Of a DNA stretch of 64,000 bases, positions 36,240-48,640 are shown one piece after another. The notes under the pieces are model-generated. The model was given only the letters and a program-made list of their open reading frames with translations. It was not told the DNA's origin and ran no database searches. Made by a program: the position numbers and the translations under genes. The first letter of the stretch is position 1. Every line of letters starts with the position of its first letter. Origin of the DNA: Ptiloglossa arizonensis (Eukaryota > Arthropoda > Insecta > Hymenoptera > Colletidae); NCBI RefSeq assembly GCF_051014685.1, contig NW_027478400.1, positions 2,131,295 to 2,195,294 on the forward strand. The letters are read 5' to 3'.

Positions 36240-38130
36240 TGAGAAAACATCAAAATTTTCGCAAGTCTGATACTCGAAACAAATGACTACAATGGCCTAG
36301 GGGAAAAATACACATACCTTTGTAGTCGGGCGAGTTTCTACTTTCAGATGCAACCGAAATTTTTCGAGTTCGTCTATCCGTTCGAGAGATATGGGAGTTT
36401 GAAGTTAAGGAATGATTGAGAAACAATCAAAATTTTCGCAAGCCTGATACTCGAAACCAATAACTACACGGGCCTAGGGGAAAAATACACATACCGTTGT
36501 AATCGGGCGAGTTTCAACTTTCAGATACAACCGGAATTTTTCGAGTTCGTCTATCCGTTCGAGAGATATGGGAGTTTGAAGTTAAGGAATGGTTGAGAAA
36601 CAATCAAAATTTTCGCAAGTCTGATACTCGAAACAAATAACTACAATGGCCTAGGCGAAAAGTACACATACCGTTGTAATCGGGCGAGTTTCTACTTTCA
36701 GATGCAACTGGAATTTTTCGAGTTCGTCTATCCGTTCGAGAGATATGGTAGTTTGAAGTTAAGGAATGGTTGAGAAACAATCAAAATTTTCGCAAGTCTA
36801 ATACTCGAAACCAATAACTACAAAGGCCTAGGGGAAAAATACACATACCTTTGTTATCGGGCGAGTTTCTACTTTCAGATGCAACCGGAATTTTTCGAGT
36901 TCGTCTATCAGTTCGAGAGATATGGGAGTTTGAAGGTAAGGAATGGTTGAGAAACAATCAAAATTTTCGCAGGTCTGATACTCGAAACAAATAACTACAA
37001 TGGCCTAGGGGAAAAATACACATAGCGTTGTAATCGGGAGAGATTCTACTTTCAGATGCAACAGAAATTTTTCGGATTCGGCAATCCATTCGCGAAATAT
37101 GGCAGCTTGAAGTTACGGAATGGTTGAGGAACCATCAAAATTTTCGCAAGTCTGATACTCGAAACCAATAATTACAAAGGCCTAGGGGAAGAATACACAT
37201 ACCTTTGTAATCGGGCGAGCTTCTACTTTCAGATGCGACAGGAATTTCTCGAGTTCGTCAATGCTTTCGCGAGATATGGGAGTTTGAAGTTAAGGAATGG
37301 TTGAGAAACCATCACAATTTTCGCAAGTCTGATACTCGAAACAAATAACTACAATGGCCTAGGGGAAAAATACACAAACCTTTGTAATCGGGCGAGTTTC
37401 TACTTTCAGATGCAACTGGAATTTTTCGAATTCGTCTATCCGTTCGAGAGATATGGGAGTTTGAAGTTAAGGAATGGTTGAGAAACAATCAAAATTTTCG
37501 CAAGTCTAATACTCGAAACCAATAACTACAAAGGCCTAGGGGAAAAATACACATACCTTTGTTATCGGGCGAGTTTCTACTTTCAGATGCAACAGGAATT
37601 TCTCGAGTTCGTCAATCCGTTCGCGAGATATGAGAGTTTGAAGTTAAGGAATGGTTGAGAAACCATCACAATTTTCGCAAGTCTGATACTCGAAACAAAT
37701 AACTACAATGGCCTAGGGGAAAAATACACATAGCGTTGTAATCGGGAGAGATTCTACTTTCAGATGCAACAGAAATTTTTCGGATTCGACAATCCGTTCG
37801 CGAAATATGGCAGCTTGAAGTTAAGGAATGATTGACAAACCATCAAAATTTCGCAAGTCTTATACTCGAAACCAATAACTACTATGGCCTAAGGCAAAAA
37901 TACACATATCGTTGTAATCGGGCGAGTTTCTGCTGTCAGATGCAACAGGAATTTCTCGAGTTCGTCAATCCGTTCGCGAGATATGAGAGTTTGAAGTTAA
38001 GGTATGGTTGAGAAAACATCAAAATTTTCGCAATTCTGATGCTAGAAACGAAAAACTGGAATGGCCTAGGGGAAAAGTACATACACCATAGTAATCGGGC
38101 GAGTTTCTACTTTCAGACGCAACAGGAATT
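36240..38130 (+). repeat. ~10.5-monomer block, first copy of a spaced duplication
   Basis: Begins at 'gagaaaacatc' plus 'cgaaacaaatgactacaatgg' and runs to 'gtacatacaccatag' plus 'agacgcaacagg'. The same order recurs at ~42,250-44,140, an offset of about 6,014 bp (34 x 177 minus 4). Private difference: 'gatatggtag' here versus 'gatatgggag' there. Equivalent blocks lie at ~53,050-54,935 and ~59,235-60,735 in the large duplicate. Confidence 0.75.
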
Positions 38131-39483
38131 TCTCAAGTTCGTCAATCCTTTCGCGAGATATGGGAGTTTGAAGTTAAGGAATGGTTGAGGAACCATCAAA
38201 ATTTTCGCAAGTCTGATACTCGAAAACAATAACTGGAATGGCCTAGGGGAAAAGTACACACACCATAGTAATCGGGCGAGTTTCTACTTTCAGACGCAAC
38301 AGGAATTTCTCGAGTTCGTCAATCCTTTCGCGAGATATGGGAGTTTGAAGTTAAGGAATGGTTGTGGAACCATCAAAATTTTCGCAAGTCTGAAACACGA
38401 AACCAATAACTACAAAGGCCTAGGGGAAAAGTACACACACCATAGTAATCGGGCGAGTGTCTACTTTCAGACGCAACAGAAATTTCTCGAGTTCGTCAAT
38501 CCGTTCGCGAGATATGGGAGTTTAAAGTTAAGGTATGGTTGAGAAACCATCAAAATTTCGCAAGTCTTTTACTCGAAACCAATAACTACTATGGCCTAGG
38601 GCAAAAATACACATACCATTGTAATCGGGCGAGTTTCTGCTGTCAGATGCAACAGGAATTTCTCGAGTTCGTCAATCCGTTCGCGAGATATGAGAGTTTG
38701 AAGTTAAGGTATGGTTGAGAAAACATCAAAATTTTCGCAATTCTGATGCTAGAAACGAAAAACTGGAATGGCCTAGGGGAAAAGTACACACACCATAGTA
38801 ATCGGGCGAGTTTCTACTTTCAGACGCAACACGAATTTCTCAAGTTCGTCAATCCTTTCGCGAGATATGGGAGTTTGAAGTTAAGGAATGGTTGAGGAAC
38901 CATCAAAATTTTCGCAAGTCTGAAACTCGAAACCAATAACTACAAAGGCCTAGGGGAAAAATACACATACCTTTGTAATCGGGCAAGTTTCTACTTTCAG
39001 ATGCAACCGGAATTTTTCGAGTTCGTCTATCCGTTCGAGAGATATGGGAGTTTGAAGTTAAGGAATGGTTGAGAAACAATCAAAATTTTCGCAAGTCTGA
39101 TACTCGAAACAAATAACTACAATGGCCTTGGGGAAAAATACACATAGCGTTGTAATCGGGAGAGTTTCTACTTTCAGATGCAACAGGAATTTCTCGAGTT
39201 CGTCAATCCTTTCGCGAGATATGGGAGTTTGAAGTTAAGGAATGGTTGAGGAACCATCAAAATTTTCGCAAGTCTGATACTCGAAAACAATAACTGGAAT
39301 GGCCTAGGGGAAAAGTACACATACCATTGTAATCGGGCGAGTTTCTACTTTCAGACGCAACAGGAATTTCTCGAGTTCGTCAATCCGTTCGCGAGATATG
39401 GGAGTTTGAAGTTAAGGTATGGTTGAGAAACCATCACAATTTTCGCAAATCTGATACTCGAAACCAATAACTACTATGGCCTA
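38069..39483 (+). repeat. 8-monomer duplication in C, copy 1 (partner at 39,484-~40,720)
   Basis: The block from 'ggaaaagtacatacaccatag' at ~38,069 restarts at ~39,484 (+1,415 bp, 8 x 177 minus 1). Markers are 'ggttgtggaacc', 'gagtgtctactttcagacg', 'ccttggggaaaaatac' and 'gcaaatctgatac'. In this copy of the region the second unit has lost one monomer near 39,690. In the large duplicate (54,875-56,289 and 56,290-~57,715) both units are complete. Confidence 0.75.
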
Positions 39484-42249
39484 GGGGAAAAGTACATACA
39501 CCATAGTAATCGGGCGAGTTTCTACTTTCAGACGCAACAGGAATTTCTCAAGTTCGTCAATCCTTTCGCGAGATATGGGAGTTTGAAGTTAAGGAATGGT
39601 TGAGGAACCATCAAAATTTTCGCAAGTCTGATACTCGAAAACAATAACTGGAATGGCCTAGGGGAAAAGTACACACACCATAGTAATCGGGCGAGTGTCT
39701 ACTTTCAGACGCAACAGAAATTTCTCGAGTTCGTCAATCCGTTCGCGAGATATGGGAGTTTAAAGTTAAGGTATGGTTGAGAAACCATCAAAATTTCGCA
39801 AGTCTTTTACTCGAAACCAATAACTACTATGGCCTAGGGCAAAAATACACATACCATTGTAATCGGGCGAGTTTCTGCTGTCAGATGCAACAGGAATTTC
39901 TCGAGTTCGTCAATCCGTTCGCGAGATATGAGAGTTTGAAGTTAAGGTATGGTTGAGAAAACATCAAAATTTTCGCAATTCTGATGCTAGAAACGAAAAA
40001 CTGGAATGGCCTAGGGGAAAAGTACACACACCATAGTAATCGGGCGAGTTTCTGCTTTCAGACGCAACACGAATTTCTCAAGTTCGTCAATCCTTTCGCG
40101 AGATATGGGAGTTTGAAGTTAAGGAATGGTTGAGGAACCATCAAAATTTTCGCAAGTCTGAAACTCGAAACCAATAACTACAAAGGCCTAGGGGAAAAAT
40201 ACACATACCTTTGTAATCGGGCGAGTTTCTACTTTCAGATGCAACCGGAATTTTTCGAGTTCGTCTATCCGTTCGAGAGATATGGGAGTTTGAAGTTAAG
40301 GAATGGTTGAGAAACAATCAAAATTTTCGCAAGTCTGATACTCGAAACAAATAACTACAATGGCCTTGGGGAAAAATACACATAGCGTTGTAATCGGGAG
40401 AGTTTCTACTTTCAGATGCAACAGGAATTTCTCGAGTTCGTCAATCCTTTCGCGAGATATGGGAGTTTGAAGTTAAGGAATGGTTGAGGAACCATCAAAA
40501 TTTTCGCAAGTCTGTTACTCGAAAACAATAACTGGAATGGCCTAGGGGAAAAGTACACATACCATTGTAATCGGGCGAGTTTCTACTTTCAGACGCAACA
40601 GGAATTTCTCGAGTTCGTCAATCCGTTCGCGAGATATGGGAGTTTGAAGTTAAGGTATGGTTGAGAAACCATCACAATTTTCGCAAGTCTGATACTCGAA
40701 ACCAATAACTACTATGGCCTAGGGGAAAAATACACATACCGTTGTAATCGGGCGAGTTTCTGCTGTCAGATGCAACAGAAATTTTTCGGATTCGGCAATC
40801 CGTTCGCGAAATATGGCAGCTTGAAGTTAAGGAATGTTTGAGAAACCATCAAAATTTTCGCAATTCTGATGCTAGAAACGAAAAACTGGAATGGCGTAGG
40901 GAAAAAGTACACACACCATAGTAATCAGGCGAGTTTCTACTTTCAGACGCAACAGGAATTTCTCGAGTACGTCAATCCGTTCGCGAGATATGGGAGTTTA
41001 AAGTTAAGGTATGGTTGGGAAACAATCAAAATTTTCGCAAGTCTGATACTCGAAACAAATAACAACAATGGCCTTGGGGAAAAATACACATAGCGTTGTA
41101 ATCGGGAGAGTTTCTACTTTCAGATGCAACAGGAATTTCTCGAGTTCGTCAATCCGTTCGCGAGATATGAGAGTTTGAAGTTAATGTCTGGTTGAGAAAC
41201 CATCAAAATTTTCGCAATTCTGATGCTAGAAACGGAAAACTGGAATGGCCTAGGGGAAAAGTACACACACCATAGTAATCGGGCGAGTTTCTACTTTCAG
41301 ACGCAACAGGAATTTCTCGAGTTCGTCAATCCTTTCGCGAGATATGGGAGTTTGAAGTTAAGGAATGGTTGAGGAACCATCAAAATTTTCGCAAGTCTGA
41401 AACTCGAAACAAATAACTACAATGGCCTAGGGGAAAAATACACATACCTTTGTAATCGGGCGAGTTTCTACTTTCAGATGCAACTGGAATTTATCGAGTT
41501 CGTCTATCCGTTCGAGAGATATGGGAGTTTGAAGTTAAGGAATGGTTGAGAAACAATCAAAATTTTCGCAAGTCTAATACTCGAAACCAATAACTACAAA
41601 GGCCTAGGGGAAAAATACACATATCTTTGTTATCGGGCGAGTTTCTACTTTCAGATGCAACAGGAATTTCTCGAGTTCGTCAATCCGTTCGCGAGATATG
41701 AGAGTTTGAAGTTAAGGAATGGTTGAGAAACCATCACAATTTTCGCAAGTCTGATACTCGAAACAAATAACTACAATGGCCTAGGGGAAAAATACACATA
41801 GCGTTGTAATCGGGAGAGTTTCTACTTTCAGATGCAACAGAAATTTTTCCGATTCGGCAATCCGTTCGCGAAATATGGCAGCTTGAAGTTAAGGAATGAT
41901 TGACAAACCATCAAAATTTTCGCCATTCTGATGCTAGAAACGAAAAACTGGAATGGCCTATGGGAAAAGTACACACACCATAGTAATCGGGCGAGTCTCT
42001 ACTTTCAGACGCAACAGTAATTTCTCGAGTTCGTCAATCCGTTCGCGAGATATGGGAGTTTAAAGTTAAGGTATGGTTGAGAAACCATCAAAATTTCGCA
42101 AGTCTTATACTCGAAACCAATAACTACTATGGCCTAAGGCAAAAATACACATATCGTTGTAATCGGGCGAGTTTCTGCTGTCAGATGCAACAGGAATTTC
42201 TCGAGTTCGTCAATCCGTTCGCGAGATATGAGAGTTTGAAGTTAAGGTA

Positions 42250-44132
42250 TGGTTGAGAAAACATCAAAATTTTCGCAAGTCTGATACTCGAAACAAATGA
42301 CTACAATGGCCTAGGGGAAAAATACACATACCTTTGTAGTCGGGCGAGTTTCTACTTTCAGATGCAACCGAAATTTTTCGCGTTCGTCTATCCGTTCGAG
42401 AGATATGGGAGTTTGAAGTTAAGGAATGATTGAGAAACAATCAAAATTTTCGCAAGCCTGATACTCGAAACCAATAACTACACGGGCCTAGGGGAAAAAT
42501 ACACATACCGTTGTAATCGGGCGAGTTTCAACTTTCAGATACAACCGGAATTTTTCGAGTTCGTCTATCCGTTCGAGAGATATGGGAGTTTGAAGTTAAG
42601 GAATGGTTGAGAAACAATCAAAATTTTCGCAAGTCTGATACTCGAAACAAATAACTACAATGGCCTAGGCGAAAAGTACACATACCGTTGTAATCGGGCG
42701 AGTTTCTACTTTCAGATGCAACTGGAGTTTTTCGAGTTCGTCTATCCGTTCGAGAGATATGGGAGTTTGAAGTTAAGGAATGGTTGAGAAACAATCAAAA
42801 TTTTCGCAAGTCTAATACTCGAAACCAATAACTACAAAGGCCTAGGGGAAAAATACACATACCTTTGTTATCGGGCGAGTTTCTACTTTCAGATGCAACC
42901 GGAATTTTTCGAGTTCGTCTATCAGTTCGAGAGATATGGGAGTTTGAAGGTAAGGAATGGTTGAGAAACAATCAAAATTTTCGCAGGTCTGATACTCGAA
43001 ACAAATAACTACAATGGCCTAGGGGAAAAATACACATAGCGTTGTAATCGGGAGAGATTCTACTTTCAGATGCAACAGAAATTTTTCGGATTCGGCAATC
43101 CATTCGCGAAATATGGCAGCTTGAAGTTACGGAATGGTTGAGGAACCATCAAAATTTTCGCAAGTCTGATACTCGAAACCAATAATTACAAAGGCCTAGG
43201 GGAAGAATACACATACCTTTGTAATCGGGCGAGCTTCTACTTTCAGATGCGACAGGAATTTCTCGAGTTCGTCAATGCTTTCGCGAGATATGGGAGTTTG
43301 AAGTTAAGGAATGGTTGAGAAACCATCACAATTTTCGCAAGTCTGATACTCGAAACAAATAACTACAATGGCCTAGGGGAAAAATACACAAACCTTTGTA
43401 ATCGGGCGAGTTTCTACTTTCAGATGCAACTGGAATTTTTCGAATTCGTCTATCCGTTCGAGAGATATGGGAGTTTGAAGTTAAGGAATGGTTGAGAAAC
43501 AATCAAAATTTTCGCAAGTCTAATACTCGAAACCAATAACTACAAAGGCCTAGGGGAAAAATACACATACCTTTGTTATCGGGCGAGTTTCTACTTTCAG
43601 ATGCAACAGGAATTTCTCGAGTTCGTCAATCCGTTCGCGAGATATGAGAGTTTGAAGTTAAGGAATGGTTGAGAAACCATCACAATTTTCGCAAGTCTGA
43701 TACTCGAAACAAATAACTACAATGGCCTAGGGGAAAAATACACATAGCGTTGTAATCGGGAGAGATTCTACTTTCAGATGCAACAGAAATTTTTCGGATT
43801 CGACAATCCGTTCGCGAAATATGGCAGCTTGAAGTTAAGGAATGATTGACAAACCATCAAAATTTCGCAAGTCTTATACTCGAAACCAATAACTACTATG
43901 GCCTAAGGCAAAAATACACATATCGTTGTAATCGGGCGAGTTTCTGCTGTCAGATGCAACAGGAATTTCTCGAGTTCGTCAATCCGTTCGCGAGATATGA
44001 GAGTTTGAAGTTAAGGTATGGTTGAGAAAACATCAAAATTTTCGCAATTCTGATGCTAGAAACGAAAAACTGGAATGGCCTAGGGGAAAAGTACATACAC
44101 CATAGTAATCGGGCGAGTTTCTTCTTTCAGAC
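42250..44132 (+). repeat. ~10.5-monomer block, second copy, ending at the large duplication junction
   Basis: Repeats 36,240-38,130 and stops at 44,133-44,140, which is also where copy 2 of the 17.9-kb duplication starts. Private changes include 'aactggagtttttcg' and 'gcgttcgtctatcc'. Whether the coincidence is causal cannot be told from one junction. Confidence 0.7.
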
Positions 44133-47100
44133 GCAACAGGACTTTCTCGAGTTCGCCAATCCGTTCGCGAGATATGGGAGTTTGAAGTTAAGGAATGGTT
44201 GAGAAACCATCAAAATTTTCTCAAGTCTGATACTCGAAACCAATAACTACAAAGCCCTAGGGGAAAAATACACATACCTTTGTAATCGGGCGAGTTTATA
44301 CTTTCAGATGCAACAGGAATTTCTCGAGTTCGTAAATCCGATCGCGAGATATGGGAGTTTGAAGTTAAGGAATGGTTGAGAAACCATCAAAATTTTCGCA
44401 AGTCTGATACTCGAAACCAATAACTACAAAGCCCTAGTGGAAAAATACACATACCTTTGTAATCGGGCGAGTTTATACTTTCAGATGCAACAGGAATTTC
44501 TCGAGCTCGTCAATCCGTTCGCGAGATATGGGAGTTTGAAGTTAAGGAATGGTAGAGAAACCATCAAAATTTTCGCAATTCTGATGCTAGAAACGAATAA
44601 CTGGAATGACCTAGGGGAAAAGTACACACACCATTGTAATCGGGCAAGTATCTACTTTCAGAGGCGACTGGAACTTCTCGAGTTCGCCAATCCGTTCGCG
44701 AGATATGAGAGTTTGAAGTTAAGGAATGGTTGAGAAACCACCAAAATTTTCGCAAATCTGATACTCGAAACCAATAACCGGAACTGCCTAGGGGAAAAGT
44801 ACACACACCATTGTAATCGGGCCAGTTTCTACTTTCAAATGCAACAGGAATTTCTCGATATCGTCAATCCGTTCGCGAGATATGGGAGTTTGAAGTTAAG
44901 GATTGGTTGAGAAACCATCTAAATTTTCGCAATTCTGATGCTAGAAACGAAAAACTGGAATGACCTAGGGGATAAGTACACACACCATTGTAATCGTGCA
45001 AGTATCTACTTTCAGAGGCGGCAGGAACTTCTCGAGTTCGCCAATCCGTTCGCGAGGTATCGGAGTTTGAAGTTAAGGAATGCTTGAGAAACCATCAAAA
45101 TTTTCGGAAGTCTGATACTCGAAACCAATAACTACAAAGGCCTAGGGGAAAACTACACATACCTTTGTAATCGGGCGAGTATCTACTTTCAGAGGCGGCA
45201 GGAACTTCTCGAGTTCGCCAATCCGTTCGCGAGGTATCGGAGTTTGAAGTTAAAGAATGGTTGAGAAACCATCAAAATTTTCGCAAGTCTGATACTCGAA
45301 ACCAATAACCGGAACGGCCTAGGGGAAAAGTACACAAACCATTGTAATCGGGCCAGTTTCTACTTTCAAATGCAACAGGAATTTCGCGAGTTCGCCAATC
45401 CGTTCGCGAGGTATCGGAGTTTGAAGTTAAGGAATGGTTGAGAAACCATCAAAATTTTCGCAAGTCTGATACTCGAAACCAATAACTACCATTGCCTAGG
45501 GAAAAAATGCACATACCATTGTAATCGGGCGAGTTTCTACTTTCAGATGCAATAGGAGCTTCTCGAGTTCGTTAATCCGTTCGCGAGATATGGGAGTTTG
45601 AAGTTAAGGAATGGTTGAGAAACCATCTAAATTTTCGCAACTCTGATGCTAGAAACGAATAACTGGAATGACCTACGGGATAAGTACACGCACCATTGTA
45701 ATCGGTAGACTTTCTACTTTCAACTGCAACAGGAATTTCTCGAGATCGTCAATCCCTTCGCGAGATATGGGAGTTTGAAGTTAAGGAATGGTTGAGAAAC
45801 CATCAAAATTTGCGCAAGTGTGATACTCGAAACCAATAACTGGAATGGCCTAGGGGAAAAGTACACACACCATTGTAATCGGTAGACTTTCTACTTTCAG
45901 ATGCAACAGGAAATAATTGAGTTCGTCAATCCGTTCGCGAGATATGGGAGTTTGACGTTAAGGAATGCTTGAGAAACCATCAAAATTTTCGCAAGTCTGA
46001 TACTCGAAACCAATAACTGGAACGGCCTAGGGGCAAAGTATATACACCATTGTAATGGGGCGAGTTTCTACTTTCAGATGCAACAGGACTTTCTCGAGTT
46101 CGCCAATCCGTTCGCGAGGTATCGGAGTTTGAAGTTAAAGAATGGTTGAGGAACCATCAAAATTTTCGCTTGTCTGATACTCGAAACCAATAACTGGAAT
46201 GGCCTAGGGGAAAAATACACACACCATTGTAATCGGGCGAGTTTCTACTTTCAGATGCAAAAGGAATTTCTCGAGTTCGTCAATCCGTTCGCGAGATATG
46301 GGAGTTTGAAGTTAAGGAATGGTTGAGAAACCATCAAAATTTTCGCAAGTCTGATACTCGAAACCAATAAGTACTCTTACCGAGGGGAAAAATACATATA
46401 CCATTGTAATCGGGCGAGTTTCTACTTTCAGATGCAAGAGGAATTTCTCGAGTTCGTCAATCCGTTCGCGAGATATGGGAGTTTGAAGTTATGGAATGGT
46501 TGAGGAACCATCAAAATTTACGCTGGTCTGACACTCGAAACCAATAATTGGAATGGCTTAGGGGAAAAGTACACACCCCATTGTAATCGGGCGAGTTTCT
46601 ACATTCAGATGCAACAGGAATTTCTCGAGTTTGTAATCCGTTCGCGAGATATGGGAGTTTGAAGTTAAGGAATGGTTGAGATATCATCAAAATTTTTGCG
46701 AGTCTGATACTCGAAACTAATAACTACTTTTGCCTAGGGCAAAAATACACATACCGTTGTAATCGGGCGATCTTCTACTATCAGATGCAACAGGAATTTC
46801 TCGAGTTCGTCAATCGGTTCGCGAGATATGGGAGTTTGAAGTTAAGGAATGATTGGGGAAACATCAAAATTTTCGCAAGTCTGAAACTCGAAACCAATAA
46901 CTACAAAGGCCTAGGGGAAAAATACACATACCTTTGTAATCGGGAGAGTTTCTACTTTCAGATGCAACCGGATTTTTCGTGTTTGTCTATCCGTTCGAGA
47001 GATATGGGAGTTTGAAGTTAAGGAATGGTTGAGAAACAATCAATATTTTCGCAAGTCTGATACTCGAAACCAATAACTACAAAGGCCTAGGGAAAAATAC

Positions 47101-47230
47101 ACATACCTTTGTAATCGGGCGAGTTTCTACTTTCACATGCCACCGGAATTTCTCGAGTTCGTCAATCCGTTCGCGAGATATGAGAGTTTGAAGTTAAGGT
47201 ATGGTTGAGAAACCATCAAAATTTTCGCAA

Positions 47231-48640
47231 TTCTGATGCTAGACACGAAAAACTGGAATGGCCTAGGGGAAAAGTACACACACCATAGTAATCGGGCGAG
47301 TTTCTACTTTCAGACGCAGCAGGAATTTCTCGAGTTCGTCAATCCGTTCGCGAGATATGGGAGTTTGAAGTTACGGAATGGTTGAGAAACCATCAAAATT
47401 TTAGTAAGTCTGATACACGAAACCAATAACTACTATGTCCTAGGGCAAAAATACACATACCATGGTAATCGGGCGAGTTTCTGCTTTCAGATGCAACAGG
47501 AACTTCTCGAGTTCGTCAATCCTTTCGCGAGATATGGGAGTTTGAAGTTAAGGAATGGTTGAGGAACCATCAAAATTTTCGCTTGTCTGATACTCGAAAC
47601 CAATAACTGGAATGGCCTAGGGGAAAAGTACACACCCCATTGTAATCGGGCGAGTTTCTACCTTCAGATGCTACAGGAATTTCTCGAGTTCGTCAATCCG
47701 TTCGCGAGATATGGGAGTTTGAAGTTAAGGAATGGTTGAGAAACCATCAAAATTTTCGCAAGTCCGATACTCGAAACCAATAAGTACTCTTGCCGAGGGG
47801 AAAAATACATATACCATTGTAATCGGGCGAGTTTCTACTTTCAGATGCAAGAGGAATTTCTCGAGTTCGTCAATCCGTTCGCGAGATATGGGAGTTTGAA
47901 GTTAAGGAATGGTTGAGGAACCATCAAAATTTTCGCAATTCTGATGCTAGACACGAAAAACTGGAATGGCCTAGGGGAAAAGTACACACACCATAGTAAT
48001 CGGGCGAGTTTCTACTTTCAGACGCAGCAGGAATTTCTCGAGTTCGTCAATCCGTTCGCGAGATATGGGAGTTTGAAGTTACGGAATGGTTGAGAAACCA
48101 TCAAAATTTTAGTAAGTCTGATACACGAAACCAATAACTACTATGTCCTAGGGCAAAAATACACATACCATGGTAATCGGGCGAGTTTCTGCTTTCAGAT
48201 GCAACAGGAACTTCTCGAGTTCGTCAATCCTTTCGCGAGATATGGGAGTTTGAAGTTAAGGAATGGTTGAGGAACCATCAAAATTTTCGCTTGTCTGATA
48301 CTCGAAACCAATAACTGGAATGGCCTAGGGGAAAAGTACACACCCCATTGTAATCGGGCGAGTTTCTACCTTCAGATGCTACAGGAATTTCTCGAGTTCG
48401 TCAATCCGTTCGCGAGATATGGGAGTTTGAAGTTAAGGAATGGTTGAGAAACCGTCAAAATTTTCGCAAGTCTGATACTCGAAACCAATAACTACAATTG
48501 CCTAGGGCAAAAATACACATACCTTTGTAATCGGGCGAGTTTCTGCTTTCAGATGCAACAGGAATTTCTCGAGTTCGTCAATCCGTTCGCGAGATATGGG
48601 AGTTTGATGTTAAGGAATGGTTGAGGAACCATCAAAATTT
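47231..48640 (+). repeat. 4-monomer tandem duplication in copy 2
   Basis: 'ttctgatgctagacacg' at 47,231 recurs at 47,939 (+708 = 4 x 177), and the following three monomers ('tttagtaagtctg', 'cgcttgtctg', and 'ccttcagatgctac') repeat in order. Comparison with 29.7-31.6 kb shows it is the remnant of an 8-monomer duplication from which about four monomers were lost, with the join near 47,920-47,935. Confidence 0.75.

Larger units (their letters stand above)
26268..44132 (+). repeat. ~101-monomer tandem segmental duplication, copy 1 (17.9 kb)
   Basis: Comprises the last 2.4 kb of domain B plus all of domain C. Copy 2 begins at 44,133-44,140, where a C-type 'agacgcaacagg' runs straight into the B-type 'actttctcgagttcgcc' known from 26,276. 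The opening offset is 17,865 bp (101 x 177 minus 12). The rare 'gttcgtaaatccgatcgc' at ~26,465 and ~44,330 shows which B block was the source. Compared with copy 2 it has two extra monomers (~27,763-28,117), about four extra (~30,405-31,115), and one fewer at ~39,690. Confidence 0.9.
28631..44132 (+). repeat. Subfamily C domain of the satellite
   Basis: Diagnostic variants: 'ggttgaggaaccatc', 'atgcaaccggaatttttcg' with 'gttcgtctatccgttcgag', 'cgaaacaaataactacaatgg', 'acatagcgttgtaatcgggag', 'cagacgcaacagg', 'ctgctgtcagatgc', 'ttcggattcggcaatcc' with 'aaatatggcagcttg', and 'gtcaatcctttcgcgag'. The domain contains 3-, 8- and ~10-monomer duplications of its own, and the whole of it is repeated at 46,140-61,550. 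Confidence 0.8.

Noticed and set aside
44120..44145. Transposon or foreign insertion at the 44.13-kb junction
   Set aside because: Both sides are satellite in the same register, with only shared monomer sequence at the join. It is a duplication breakpoint.
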